Below are positions 9,581 through 18,250 of a stretch of 64,000 nucleotides of DNA, one piece after another. Within the stretch, counting starts at the first letter, position 1. The number at the start of each line of letters is the position of its first letter. Under the pieces are notes generated by a model. The model was not told the origin of the DNA and did not search any database. It saw only the letters and a list, made by a program, of their open reading frames with translations. The stretch is from Agapetus fuscipes (lineage: Eukaryota; Arthropoda; Insecta; Trichoptera; Glossosomatidae): positions 20,813,479-20,877,478 of the forward strand of contig OX637336.1 in NCBI GenBank assembly GCA_951799405.1, given 5' to 3'. A program made the translations under genes and the position numbers.

Positions 9581-9945
9581 AGCTCAATTGGCAGATTGCT
9601 TGAATTCAAGAAAGCAAGTGAAAAAGGTGATGAATATTGAGGAAATGAAAGTGGTTTGTAAGGACAGAAAAAAGTGGAGGCGCATCTGCGGAGGTACCGG
9701 CCACCCCTAGTGGAACGGCGGCAGGATACAGTAACAGTAACAGTAAGGGTTCGATCTCAAGGTTTACTCAGCCTTCACAAGAAATGAGAACCAGCCCCCC
9801 CGGGAGCTGGGAAACCCCCACTTCAACTGAAAGTGGATGGTGTGAGGCTGGCCCCCTTACCCGTAATAATAAATAGATCCATGCAACTCCTTCGGGGATA
9901 ACGCAGGCAAGAAGTTACACTATATGTGTAGCTTAGTTGCGTTTT
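9578..9945 (+). mobile_element. SINE-B interrupted by LINE-D
   Basis: The box-A segment TAGCTCAATTGGCAG (9582-9596) and the box-B segment GGTTCGATCTC (9750-9760) are separated by a 138-bp LINE-D end. The remaining body and the GTTGCGTT 3' end follow. Confidence 0.8.
9611..9748 (+). mobile_element. LINE-D 3' end inserted in SINE-B
   Basis: It holds the final ~40 codons, the GGCCACCCCTAGTGGAACGG signature and a CAGTAA hexamer tail. It splits the tRNA-like head of the host SINE between boxes A and B. Confidence 0.8.
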
Positions 9946-10344
9946 TTTTATAACTTTATTTTTATAGGACGTAGCGTTGATCCTGTAGAACTCTTCCATG
10001 TTTATATTTTTTTGTACAGGCCCAACTCTATAACCTTTATTTTGTTCATCGTGCATTAGATAAATAATGATTAGACGCTGGAATGCCGCGCTCGTAAATG
10101 ATTTGCCAGTCATGCATCGTTAATAGACTGCGGACTTCACATGCGATGATTTATGGGAGGACGGTCACTCGTTATTATTTTTTATTAATTTGTTGACCTT
10201 GCTGGGTCCGCCATTTTGTGTGTGTGCCTATGCAGGTACGCCGATTAGCTTAGTGTTCCCATCACTGATTGAAAGATCTCAACACCGGGATTGTTTGATG
10301 CGAGTTGTGCCGTGTCATTGTTACTCATAAAAAGAAACAAATAT
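9946..10344. other. unassigned sequence
   Basis: No repeat or gene is recognised. Confidence 0.5.
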
Positions 10345-10545
10345 TAGGCTTCTTTTAAGGAACCCTGTGCGGGGGACTCCTTCGATTTAAAAGACTCTTA
10401 AGGGTCTATGACACTTGTTGTAGTGCCGCAGAGGTGTTGGTGATGTGGCAGTTGATGTCCTGATCAAGTTGCAGGGCTGTTAGCTGCGCAGTGCTGTGGT
10501 GTGCGTTGCGTTGTCTTTGTTTTGAGGCGATACTTTGGTTGTAGG
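10345..10545 (-). mobile_element. LINE-K 3' end
   Basis: The minus strand carries the 3' UTR of LINE-K: GCTAACAGCCCTGCAACTTG, then CACTACAACAAGTGTCATAG, an imperfect CTAGA stem-loop region and a short A-rich end (TTTTAAGGAA on the plus strand). Confidence 0.75.
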
Positions 10546-10551
10546 CGTTGA

Positions 10552-10832
10552 GGCGGAAAGTGCACAACACCTCCTCTCAGGGTCAGTCTCCCCTCCACTG
10601 ACCCACGCCCTGTATATGCATCCCATCCGGGGATGTGTCACAGGACTCGCATGCAAAAGTTATGTGAGATGCGAGTGGCAGAAGGCCCTTCCCGTGAAGC
10701 TACACTTTCCCAAGTGTTTACACAAAGCAATGGAGGCTCAGAAATCCCTGAAAGATTATAGCCGTGAGGGTTTAGGGCTCGATGATTTTAAATTTACAAA
10801 CAAAAATGCAAAGTGATTCTGAGCATCTTAAC
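10552..10832 (+). repeat. Repeat L copy 1
   Basis: About 270 bp of this segment reappear inverted and highly similar at 56392-56660. The plus strand can be read as a peptide ending ...EAQKSLKDYSREG, also kept in the other copy, but no family is recognised. The sequence GAGGCRGAAAGTGCACA occurs on both sides (10550 and 10872). Confidence 0.7.
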
Positions 10833-10879
10833 ATATGACTTAAAGCCTAGAATTCGGGATGCTACTACTGAGGCAGAAA

Positions 10880-11112
10880 GTGCACAGAGACTTTATTTTT
10901 TAAGAAACCCTGTGTGGGAGATTTCATAGATATCTGAGACTTTCGGGATCTATGATACTTGAAGTAGTAGGTACCGCAGAGGTGTTGTTGATTTGGCAGT
11001 TGATGTCCAGATCAAGTTGCAGGGCTGCTAGCTGCGTAGTGTTGTGGTGTGTGTTGCGTTGCGTTGGCGTTGTTTTGAGACACTGCAAGGAAGTGGCGAT
11101 TGATGTGGGTTT
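10880..11112 (-). mobile_element. LINE-K 3' end, second copy
   Basis: The minus strand contains the end of the coding region (FKTHINRHFLAV) and the 3' UTR. It is joined head-to-head with the plus copy at 11128. Confidence 0.78.
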
Positions 11113-11127
11113 TGAATTGGACAACTC

Positions 11128-11470
11128 GTAGAATGGCTCACATTCATCCCTTTACAGTCGATATCAAAACTATGAGAACTCTCACGACTCATTCCTTTGC
11201 CAAACTGCCCATTTATGGAATGAGTTACCGGTACCTATCTTTGTTTACACTCAAATTTAACTCTGCCCTATTCAAAACCAATGTCAGTCGCCATTTTCTT
11301 TCAATCAACGCAACCAACAACACACCACTACGCAGCTAACAGCCCTGCTACAAAAGATCAGGACATCAACCGCCACATCACCCCCCCCCCTCTGCAGCAC
11401 TACAACAAGTGCCCCCTAGATTTTCTGAAATCTAGGGAGTCTCCCGTACTGGATTCCTTAAAAAAATGAA
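11128..11470 (+). mobile_element. LINE-K (Jockey/CR1-like) C-terminus and 3' UTR
   Basis: The plus strand reads HDSFLCQTAHLWNELP, then after a frameshift LFKTNVSRHFLSINATNN and a stop. These are typical C-terminal motifs of Jockey/CR1-type reverse transcriptases. The UTR holds the hairpin CCTAGATTTT...AAATCTAGGG, then CTCCCGTACTGGATTCCTTA and a short poly-A. The same UTR end forms the 3' tail of SINE-C2. Confidence 0.78.
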
Positions 11471-11616
11471 GCAGTTGATCGATTTCGTTAATGGGATGAT
11501 AAAAAGCCTACTCAATAAGTGTATGTAGGTCTTGCACCGTGATGTCTAGTGCGCAGGGAATAGATGGGATAGCTATTTGGGGCGGCCTCCTCTGGGCCAC
11601 CACTCTATGTTTCCAC
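11471..11616. other. unassigned sequence
   Basis: Short gap between LINE-K and the second foldback element. Nothing is recognised. Confidence 0.4.
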
Positions 11617-11657
11617 GGTAGAACGACGCAGTTACAAAATGACACATGACATAATTT

Positions 11658-11779
11658 GTCAACGACGTTACCATGTTGAAAGCACCGGTTCCCATAGATC
11701 ACCGAAGTTAAGCAACATTGGGCGCGGACAGTACTTGGATGGGTGACCGCTCAGGTACACCGCGTGTCGTTGGCATCTT
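11658..11779 (+). pseudogene. 5S rRNA-derived module (SINE head)
   Basis: The ~120 bp run the length of a eukaryotic 5S rRNA: GTTGAAAGCACCGGTT, ATCACCGAAGTTAAGCAAC (internal A-box region), GGGCGCGGACAGTACTTG, then TGGATGGGTGACCGC (C-box) and ACCGCGTG. It is fused directly to the tRNA-like head of SINE-C at 11780, so it is a SINE module rather than a 5S gene. Confidence 0.85.
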
Positions 11780-12092
11780 GGACCGGTCTGTAGTCCGTAG
11801 TGGCAACACTTCGGACTCGTAAATGGAAGGTTGTGGATTCGGATCCCGGCGGAGCACAAAAAATGTACCATTTATATTTCGAATGTGCTCTTCGCTGAGT
11901 TGAAAAATTCATAAACTTTACCAAAGACCGGTCACTGAAAGGTCCATCCAACCTTACAACAACTGGGTCTTGCTTGAGAATTGGCGCTTTCTACAGCAAC
12001 GACCAAGCTCGCAGAGGGCTCTTGAGGTGTGATACACACAAAAACAGCGCTCACCAAATAAATCATCCTAATATTATTATTATTATTATTAT
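11658..12092 (+). mobile_element. SINE-C1, complete dimeric 5S-tRNA form
   Basis: Order: 5S-like module (to 11779), tRNA-Gln-like head starting GACCGGTCTG with box B GGATTCGGATCCC, conserved body with GCTCTTCGCTGAGTTGAAAA and GACCGGTCACTGAAAGGTCC, then GAATTGGCGCTTTCTACAG, C1 body and ATT tail (12070-12092). At ~435 bp it is the most complete SINE-C here. It would be transcribed by RNA polymerase III and depend on a LINE for mobility. Confidence 0.88.
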
Positions 12093-12213
12093 AAAGACAC
12101 TTCTCCACATACCTAAAAAAGAACAAACCATAAACGGCACCTGGAAAAAAATTACATGACGTTTGTGATGTTTCGTCGTAGTAATGTATTTTCGTGAATT
12201 GTTTTGTCATTAT

Positions 12214-12479
12214 TTATTTATTTATTTATTTAAATCAATTAACGGCTTTCGCCTTTTACAGTTACAAAAAAATACATTTAAAAATCATTGCATATATAAA
12301 GATAGAACAGATTTGAAACTTAAAGTAAAAGTAAAAACTCTATATAATCTTAAAATTGGAGAAAACTATAAAAACTACTAAAAAACCATAAAAAAGCTAA
12401 AATTAAATCCATTAATATACTCGTAAAATAAAATCAAAATAAAAATAAAAACATATTAAACATAGACATATGATTTAGA
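12214..12479 (-). mobile_element. A+T-rich retroposon with TTTA tail
   Basis: CATTAT occurs at 12208-12213 and again at 12480-12485 and looks like a TSD. The insert has a TAAATAAA tail in minus orientation and no coding region. It lies inside FB2. The family is not known to me. Confidence 0.55.
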
Positions 12480-12854
12480 CATTATGATTTTCTGTCATTT
12501 TGATTTTGTGTCATGTGCCGTTTTGTCACTGTGTCGTTGTGTCATGACTCATATGTCGTTCTATCATGTCTCGATCTATCATGTGTCGTTTTTTCACTGT
12601 GTCGTTATGTCGTGTGTCGATATGTCATGTGTCTTTTGTTACTGTGTCGTTATTTCATGTGTCATTTTGTCACTGCGTCGTTCTGTCATGTGCTGTTTTG
12701 TCACTGAGTCGCTCTGTCATGTGTGGTTTTGTCACTAAGTCGTGCTACCATGGAACCAAATGGGATAGTTGTGGGGTGGCGGCTCAAGACAAACACTCTG
12801 TGGGAGAGGAGAGATCCATCTCAGCGCTCCCAGAGTGGGATTCGCCGAACCTGT

Positions 12855-12897
12855 GACCACTGACCACTGACCACTGACCACTGACCACTGACCACCT
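12855..12897 (+). repeat. TGACCAC microsatellite
   Basis: Six consecutive copies of the 7-mer TGACCAC. Confidence 0.9.
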
Positions 12898-13189
12898 ACG
12901 CTCAAGCCGGCTTATTGCTTACACGGCCTGAATCACCACACTCTTGTTAGGAGAGACTAACTGGGGAACAGAACACAGAACCGGACTTATCGTTCATAAT
13001 AAGAAAATTTCATTATTTCCTCTGATTGAAGAATTCTATATTTTGACACATTTTTGGAATTTTTACTCTTGGACCCGTTATTTTCAATTTGAGCATAGCG
13101 ACTTTATACTGAATGAAACAGATGCACTCATGTTTTTAGTCTGTTTAAAGTCACACAAACTAACGTTGAATCTGCGGAGTAAATGTCAA
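12898..13189. other. unassigned sequence
   Basis: Nothing is recognised between the microsatellite and LINE-E1. Confidence 0.45.
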
Positions 13190-13912
13190 CCCGTCTGCCA
13201 GCATTAAACTTCTTGGAGTTTGTATCGACCAGCACCTGACACTGGATAATCAACTATCAAACACTGTCAGATCCGGATTCTTTGCTCTCCGGCATATTAA
13301 GACCGTGGTTAAAAGTCTGCCTAGGAGTACTACAAAGGCGATTGTAAATTCCTTTGTTGTGGCCAAACTTGACTTCTACAATGCGATCTATGCTGGCCAG
13401 CCCAAAAATCAGCTCAAAAGGCTTCAATCGCTGCAGAACGCTGCAGCTAGACTCATATATGGCGCTGCAAAGTCTTGCCACATCACTCCTCACCTTCAAG
13501 CTCTGCATTGGCTGAAAATCCCTGAGAGGATTACCTTTAAAGTTGGTCTGCTCACTTTTAAAGCACTACGTGGGAGTGCTCCGGGGTACCTGATGGAGCT
13601 GGTGTCTCCAACAACTATAACCTTGCGTGGACAAACACTGAGGTCAGCTGCATCAAGAAGCAGCTGCCTGGAAGTCCCAGCAAGAAGACCCCACACTGTT
13701 TTTGGAGACAGGGCATTCAAGGCAGCCCCTCCAATGACCTGGAATGCTTTTCCTGACACACTGAGGGAACTGGATTTGGAGACGCAATTTAAAAGAAGTC
13801 TCAAGACTCAACTCTTCGTCCAATCATATGGACAAGCGCCTTTGTAGTGACACATTGTCATAAAAGGCGCTATATAAATTCTGTGTTTATTATTATTATT
13901 ATTATTGTTGAA
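13190..13912 (+). mobile_element. LINE-E1 (CR1/L2-like) reverse transcriptase C-terminal half, open frame
   Basis: An uninterrupted frame of about 215 codons (from about 13200, stop at 13845-13847) shows SIKLLGVCIDQHLTLD, FVVAKLDFYNAIYAGQP, LHWLKIPERITFK, then a TVFGDRAF segment and WNAFPDTLREL. These are the thumb and C-terminal blocks of CR1/L2-type reverse transcriptases. The palm, endonuclease and any ORF1 are absent, so the copy is 5'-truncated and not autonomous. The 3' UTR is short: GGCGCTATATAAATTC and a TTATTATT tail, typical of this group. The intact frame and higher GC than the flanks suggest it is one of the younger LINE insertions here. Confidence 0.85.
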
Positions 13913-14309
13913 AATACTGGACTTTATATGTAGGCCGCTTCATTACTCTCCTAGCAACAAATAAAGTCTTTAGTTCAGTAAAAATTTTTTTTTTTTCTTC
14001 ACGAGTTGATTTATTTTCTCTTAATTAGATAATGGTGTGATAACACCGAAAGCGCTCCTGAAAATAAACCAACTCGTGAAGAAAAACTTCGTTTTTTATA
14101 TGTTTACATTATTAAAAATTGTATTTTTTCCATAAGTACAGGCTTAGCCAATTTTTTGTGTTAAAAAGTTTGAGAACATAAAAAAAAAATGAAAAAAAAA
14201 CACAGTTCAATTATACCGATCAGTAGATCATCAGTTGAATTAGACGTGGATTTATTATTATTATTTTTTTGTTTCTAAAATAGAGTTCTACAAAGCTTCC
14301 TTTAAAATA
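13913..14309. other. inverted repeat with Penelope-like motif; rest unassigned
   Basis: TTTTCTTCACGAGTTGATTT (13997-) and its inverse AAATAAACCAACTCGTGAAG (14062-14081) enclose GATAATGGTGTGATAACACC and GAAAGCGCTCC. The enclosed part is a short stem followed by GAAA, as in hammerhead remnants. 14090-14309 is A+T-rich and unassigned. Confidence 0.45.
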
Positions 14310-14417
14310 CTTTCAGCTGACGTTTTGTCTCCTCTGTGGGCGACTTCTTCGGAGCTTTGCAAGTGAGCAAAGCTCCGAAGAAGTTGCCCACAGAGGAGAC
14401 GAAACGTCAGCTGAAAG
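14310..14417. repeat. 51-bp-arm hairpin with hammerhead-like GAAACGTC
   Basis: The arms at 14310-14360 and 14367-14417 differ at two positions around a 6-base loop (AAGTGA). The right arm reads CCGAAGAAGTTGCCCACAGA and then GAGACGAAACGTCAGC. CCGAAGA is one substitution from CUGANGA. This pattern recalls ribozyme-bearing termini of Penelope-like elements. Confidence 0.7.
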
Positions 14418-14924
14418 TCTTCAAGAAGCATCAAGAAAGAAGAAAAAGAAAAAAGAAGAAAAGAAGCAAAAATATGGACCACGGTCATAACCCGGAACCT
14501 AAATATCAAGCATCTGAATCCGGCCGTGAAAGCCTGAAAACATCTATATTAAAAAATATTTTTTCATGTACTTACTTAAAGGCTTATATTTTAGTTTCCA
14601 TAATGTCTTTAATGCCTTTATAATATTTATTTATTTTTAGTCCCAATTGGTGTCTGTCTGTTAGTTCGGCATTCCAAAAACAAACAAGTATGAGTGATGC
14701 TAATGGTGATGTCCATAGGTAGAGATGATCAGTGGGAGAGGGGGGCAGTGTTGGGGAGAGGGGGACTAAGGGCAGGGGGGGGGCTCACAGCGGGGTACTG
14801 CGGGGGAGGGGGAGGCTCTTCTGAAAAGCCGACAACCAGAGAACCCCAAACACAGCCAACAGAACTAGCTTGAAAGCAGTGTATAAGAAAGATGACATTG
14901 AAATTGATTATTGATTGACCAAGC
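14418..14924. other. purine-rich, G-rich and unassigned sequence
   Basis: 14420-14475 is an A/G-rich run. 14735-14822 holds many G runs of three to nine with quadruplex potential. The remainder is unassigned. Confidence 0.5.
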
Positions 14925-15236
14925 TACGCATATAGTGCAACTCCATGCCGCGTTCTCCCCGAAAGGTTTCGCATGCGACGAGTGGAACCTATGTATTTTT
15001 ACATGTAGGGGGGCCGTCCTTACGCCAACCGCTTCAGTTGAAGTGGGGGTTTCCCAGCTCACAAAGGCGCTGGTACTCATTTTTTGTGAAGGCTGAGTAA
15101 ACCTTGCCGTTATTTAATTTTAGGGTTTGGAATAAACAACGAAACGGAAAATCATTTCTGACATCCTCGGTGGGATTCGAACCCGAGCTCACGGCATGTA
15201 ATGCAAGCACTCTATCAACTGAACTATCGACTCGAC
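14925..15236 (-). mobile_element. SINE-B, full length, 3' end worn
   Basis: The minus strand shows TAGTTCAGTTGATAGAG (box A), GGTTCGAATCCCACC (box B), the TTTATTCCAAACCC linker, TTTACTCAGCCTTCAC, the CTTCAACTGAAGCGG palindrome and GTGCAACTCC. The GTTGCGTT end is eroded. Confidence 0.88.
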
Positions 15237-15244
15237 GTACAAAA

Positions 15245-15404
15245 GTACTTGGATAGTGTATTTTGTACAGCCGATCTTGTGCTGTGGAATGCCGTACCCT
15301 ATGAGCTTAGAGCCGTAGAGTGTGCAAGTGCGTTTAGGTCGGGATTCAAGACATTGTTTGTTTCGGAGATGTTACAGTTGAATAGTACCCTTGCATTGAT
15401 TATC
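15245..15404 (+). mobile_element. CR1/L2-like LINE C-terminal fragment
   Basis: The plus strand reads WNAVPYELRAVECASAFRSG followed by FKTLFV, the WN-P...FK-L signature seen at the C-terminus of LINE-E. It ends abruptly where a LINE-G end begins. Confidence 0.65.
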
Positions 15405-15500
15405 ACGCAAGCACCAAGTCTGTTTTGAGCCGCAGCATTCAAGGACAAAATAGCCATTATGATCGCCAATCTTCGATAGAAGTGGAACCCAAAAGAAGAC
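15405..15500 (+). mobile_element. LINE-G 3' end
   Basis: GCACCAAGTCTGTTTTGAGC runs to TCGATAGAAGTGGAACCC and an AAGAAGA end. It matches the 3' terminus of LINE-G at 47880-47965 and 56255-56342. Confidence 0.72.
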
Positions 15501-16077
15501 AAAGTGATTTATAACAAAACGGCACTGAAAATATTGTCTTTACTATTATTACAAGAAAACTTATCTCATTTTCAGCTGAAAACTGAAAAGTAAATAGTTA
15601 AGGAAAATAAAAAAAAACTTGGAATAGATTAGAAAAGTCGTAGGCTTCTTTAGTTATATTCTTTTGAAATTTTGGATAATAAGATGGAACGACGGTCTTT
15701 GCCACATGCTTTATTTTTTTAATATTTGAAATTTTCATGCACTTTGCAACTTAGATTACAGATAATGGATGGTACATCTGTACTAGCGTTTTCTCAGGTA
15801 TTTGAGCACCCACAGATTCCGAGCCCTCTCGCTATGTAACGCATCCAGCCTCAGGCCATGCCAGACCACAGCCTCACTTTGGTTTGGGGTCCAAGATCTG
15901 CCTGGGTGGTCACGAGCTGTGGAAGAACCCGACCTCGTGTGTAGACCTCTAGGGAGAGCCGTGTACCAAGATTGTTAAATTACCAATTATGGTACTTAAA
16001 CTTTTTAGACTTTGTGTATGTACACAGTGAATATTCATTTTTATAAGAAAGTACATATGTTTAGACCTCTGCAGGAA
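15501..16077. other. mostly unassigned
   Basis: A Rep-A tail fragment (TTTGCAACTTAGATTACAGA) lies near 15740-15765. The rest, including 15770-15960, which is GC-balanced, is unrecognised. Confidence 0.5.
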
Positions 16078-16191
16078 ACCCATGTACCCTACAACTTTGC
16101 CGACCTTTCCTAACATACGGATGACATTGGCAAAGTGATACATTTTTTACAGTTTGGGTGGTCAGCCTGATACCAACCTATAAGTCAAGGA
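16078..16191 (-). repeat. Rep-A 5' half, diverged
   Basis: On the minus strand the canonical start TTGACTTATAGGTTGGTATC runs to GGCAAAGTTGTAGGG. Confidence 0.75.
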
Positions 16192-16197
16192 AATTTG

Positions 16198-16372
16198 TTT
16201 TAAAAAATATAGAGTTCCATTTTCAAAAGTTGAGCATTCATTTCAACTCGAGTACATTCGACTTGCTTCAATAGGACACTGTTACAAAATTGACAAGATA
16301 CAAAACCATAGAGAAATAAGAAGGTTGAAATACGACAAGGAGGTACAATTAGGTAATAACAAGGGTGAATCG
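16198..16372 (+). repeat. Repeat M copy 1
   Basis: About 165 bp with ACTCGAGTACATTCGACTTG and GGTACAATTAGGTAATAACA, repeated directly at 16612-16830 with roughly 80% identity by eye. The two copies flank a Rep-A1. Confidence 0.65.
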
Positions 16373-16608
16373 ACGGTTGACCACCCGTGCTGTAGAAAAT
16401 AGTTCACTTTTCCAATGTCCCTTCTGTTTCATTGAAGGACGGCAAGAGTTGCAGGGTGTATTTCCATTTGAGATTTGGGTTTTTATGTTGTAGGTTCACA
16501 TGCGGCATGTGCAAGCATGAACTTGTGCGTGTCTGCTAGTGAGAATACATATAATTTGAGCCCCCAATGTAACATATCTTTGCATCTTAGATTAGATTAG
16601 AGATTAGA
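16373..16608 (+). repeat. Rep-A1 copy between two M repeats
   Basis: It lacks the first ~25 bp. It runs from GGTTGACCACCCGTGCTG to a TTAGATTAGAGATTAGAT tail. Confidence 0.83.
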
Positions 16609-16611
16609 TAT

Positions 16612-16830
16612 TTATTTTATTGAGAAAGTATAAAAAATTTAAAACACAGAGTTTTATTTCCACAAGTCAGAGCATTCATTTCACCTCGAGTACATTCGAC
16701 TTGCCTACGTCATTTTCAAGAGGGCACTGTTACATAATTGACAAGACTAAAGCCAAAGAGAAGTGAGAAGGATGAGTTACGACAAAGAGGTACAATTAGG
16801 TAATAACAAAGGCGAAGCTACAGTTATCTG
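16612..16830 (+). repeat. Repeat M copy 2
   Basis: A direct repeat of 16198-16372 with a slightly longer start. The family is unknown. Confidence 0.65.
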
Positions 16831-16849
16831 AACATTGGTCAACCTATAA

Positions 16850-17089
16850 GGGCCTGTTGCACCAAACTACAATCAGACAAAAATCAAAGTTAAGTTCGAT
16901 TTCTCCCATCAAATCAAGAATTTGGTTGCATATACGTTAAATCAGTTGATGTACATCATATTTCCTGTTCAAATTCTATCATATTATTAACCACTTCCGA
17001 GAATTATTTGGCCGAGGTATTTACCAGAATTAAGCAATCAAATTTGATGTGTCAATAAAATATTGATTGGAGATTGGTGCAAAAGGCTC
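16850..17089. mobile_element. MITE-N (PIF/Harbinger-like)
   Basis: It is 240 bp, with termini GGGCCTGTTGCACCAAAC and GATTGGTGCAAAAGGCTC, flanked by TAA on both sides (16847-16849 and 17090-17092). The 3-bp TWA-type TSD and GGGCCTGTT ends are features of PIF/Harbinger MITEs. It is non-coding. The related copy is at 24868-25109. Confidence 0.78.
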
Positions 17090-17166
17090 TAAGAAATACA
17101 AAGAGCATAAAATATAAGAAACAAAGACGACAGGTTTAGGTTACATACTACATAGCACTATTATGT

Positions 17167-17487
17167 CCTGTCGATAGCTCAGTTGGTAGAGTGCTTGCAT
17201 TCCATGCCGTGAGCTCGGGTTCGAATCCCACCGAGGGTGTCAGAAATGATTTCCCGTTTCGGTGTTTATTTCAAACCCCAAAATAAAATACCGGCAAGGT
17301 TTACTCAGCCTTCACAAGAAATGAGTACCAGCCCCCTCGGGAGCTGGGAAACCCCCACTTCAACTGAAGTGGTTGGCGTAAGGCCGGCCACCTTACCTGT
17401 AAAAATAAATAGGTTCAACTCGCCACATGCGACCCCTTCGGGGATAACGCGGCAAGAAGTTACACTATATGTGTAGCTTAGTTGAGT
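17167..17487 (+). mobile_element. SINE-B, reference full-length copy
   Basis: The tRNA-like head carries box A TAGCTCAGTTGGTAGAG and box B GGTTCGAATCC. Then come GTGTCAGAAATGATTTCCCG, TTTACTCAGCCTTCACAAGA, the CTTCAACTGAAGTGG palindrome, CCTTCGGGGATAACGCGGCA and the 3' end GTGTAGCTTAGTTGAGTT. The isotype of the parent tRNA is unclear; the TTCCATGC loop recalls tRNA-Gly. No LINE sharing its 3' end was seen. Confidence 0.9.
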
Positions 17488-17693
17488 TAGTTGAAATGCC
17501 GCTGTAAGGTCCACAAAAACTATGCCGTAATTTTATTGGATTGGTATCCATCCTCAATGTACTCTGTCAGATTAAGTATTTGTCCTGTTTTTGTTTGTTT
17601 GAACTTGATTATCTTCATCACTGTAACTCTTTTGCTAACACCATAAAGTGTAAGAAACAAAAACGGCAGATTTTGGGGAAAATCACTCTTTAA
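17488..17693 (-). mobile_element. MITE-O fragment plus unassigned flank
   Basis: On the plus strand 17575-17690 matches MITE-O (57114-57340) in reverse: TTTGTTTGAACTTGATTATC, CATCACTGTAACTCTTTTG and AACAAAAACGGCAGATTTT. Only the centre and one inner arm remain. Confidence 0.65.
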
Positions 17694-17838
17694 AACCCGT
17701 GCTGTAAAAATCGGTTCACTTTTGCCAATGCCACCCCGGTTCAGGGAACGGCGGCAGGAGTTGCAAGGTTTTTGTCCATGTAAGGTTTTCTTTATTTGTA
17801 TGCACACATGCAGAATGTGTAGGCGCAACAATGCGCAA
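17694..17838 (+). repeat. Rep-A4, 3'-truncated
   Basis: Subfamily A4 is marked by GGCGGCAGGAGTTGCAAGG and TATTTGTATGCACACATGCA. It is cut at GGCGCAACA by the SINE-C that follows. Confidence 0.78.
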
Positions 17839-18250
17839 CAATGTACTCTGGGTACAGATCACCGAAGTTAAGCAACATTGAGTGCGGATGCTACTTGGAT
17901 GGGTGACTGCTAGCGTGCTAGGTACACTGCGTGTTGTTGGCATTTCTTAGACCGGTCTGTAGTCCAGTGGCAACATTTGGGACTCGTAAATCGAAGGTTG
18001 TAGATTCGAATCCCAGCGGAGCACAAAAATATCCCATTTTTATTTCCTTCGCTGGGTTGAAAAATTCATACACCTTTACGAAAGACCGGTCAAAAGAAAG
18101 GTCCATCCAATCTTACAACAACTGGCTCTTGTTTGAGAATTGGTGCTTTCTACAGCGAAGACCAAGCTCGCAGAGTGCTCTTGAGGTGTGATACGCACAA
18201 AAAACAGCGCTCACCAAATAAATCATCTCAATATTATTATAATTATTATC
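17838..18250 (+). mobile_element. SINE-C1 with truncated 5S head
   Basis: The 5S part (from about 17852 to 17943) lacks its first ~25 bp but keeps GATCACCGAAGTTAAGCAAC and TTGGATGGGTGAC. The tRNA-like head (TAGTCCAGTGG, AGATTCGAATCCC), full C1 body and ATT tail follow. Confidence 0.87.

Larger units (their letters stand above)
11617..12751. mobile_element. Foldback-like element FB2, interrupted twice
   Basis: The left end (GGTAGAACGACGCAGTTACA) and the inverted right end (GGTAGCACGACTTAGTGACA) match, with CCATGG-like outer bases. Inner marks include CACATACCTAAAAAAGAAC (12099) and ATGTTTCGTC. The right arm (12480-12751) is a run of TCATGTGTCGTT-type 15-mers. A 5S-tRNA SINE sits in the left arm and a TTTA-tailed retroposon near the middle. 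Confidence 0.6.

Noticed and set aside
11658..11779. A functional 5S rRNA gene
   Set aside because: The sequence is fused to a tRNA-like SINE head and body, the same fusion occurs at two other loci, and several conserved 5S positions are changed.
17167..17240. A functional tRNA gene
   Set aside because: Boxes A and B are present, but the acceptor arms do not pair and the sequence is the head of a repeated SINE.
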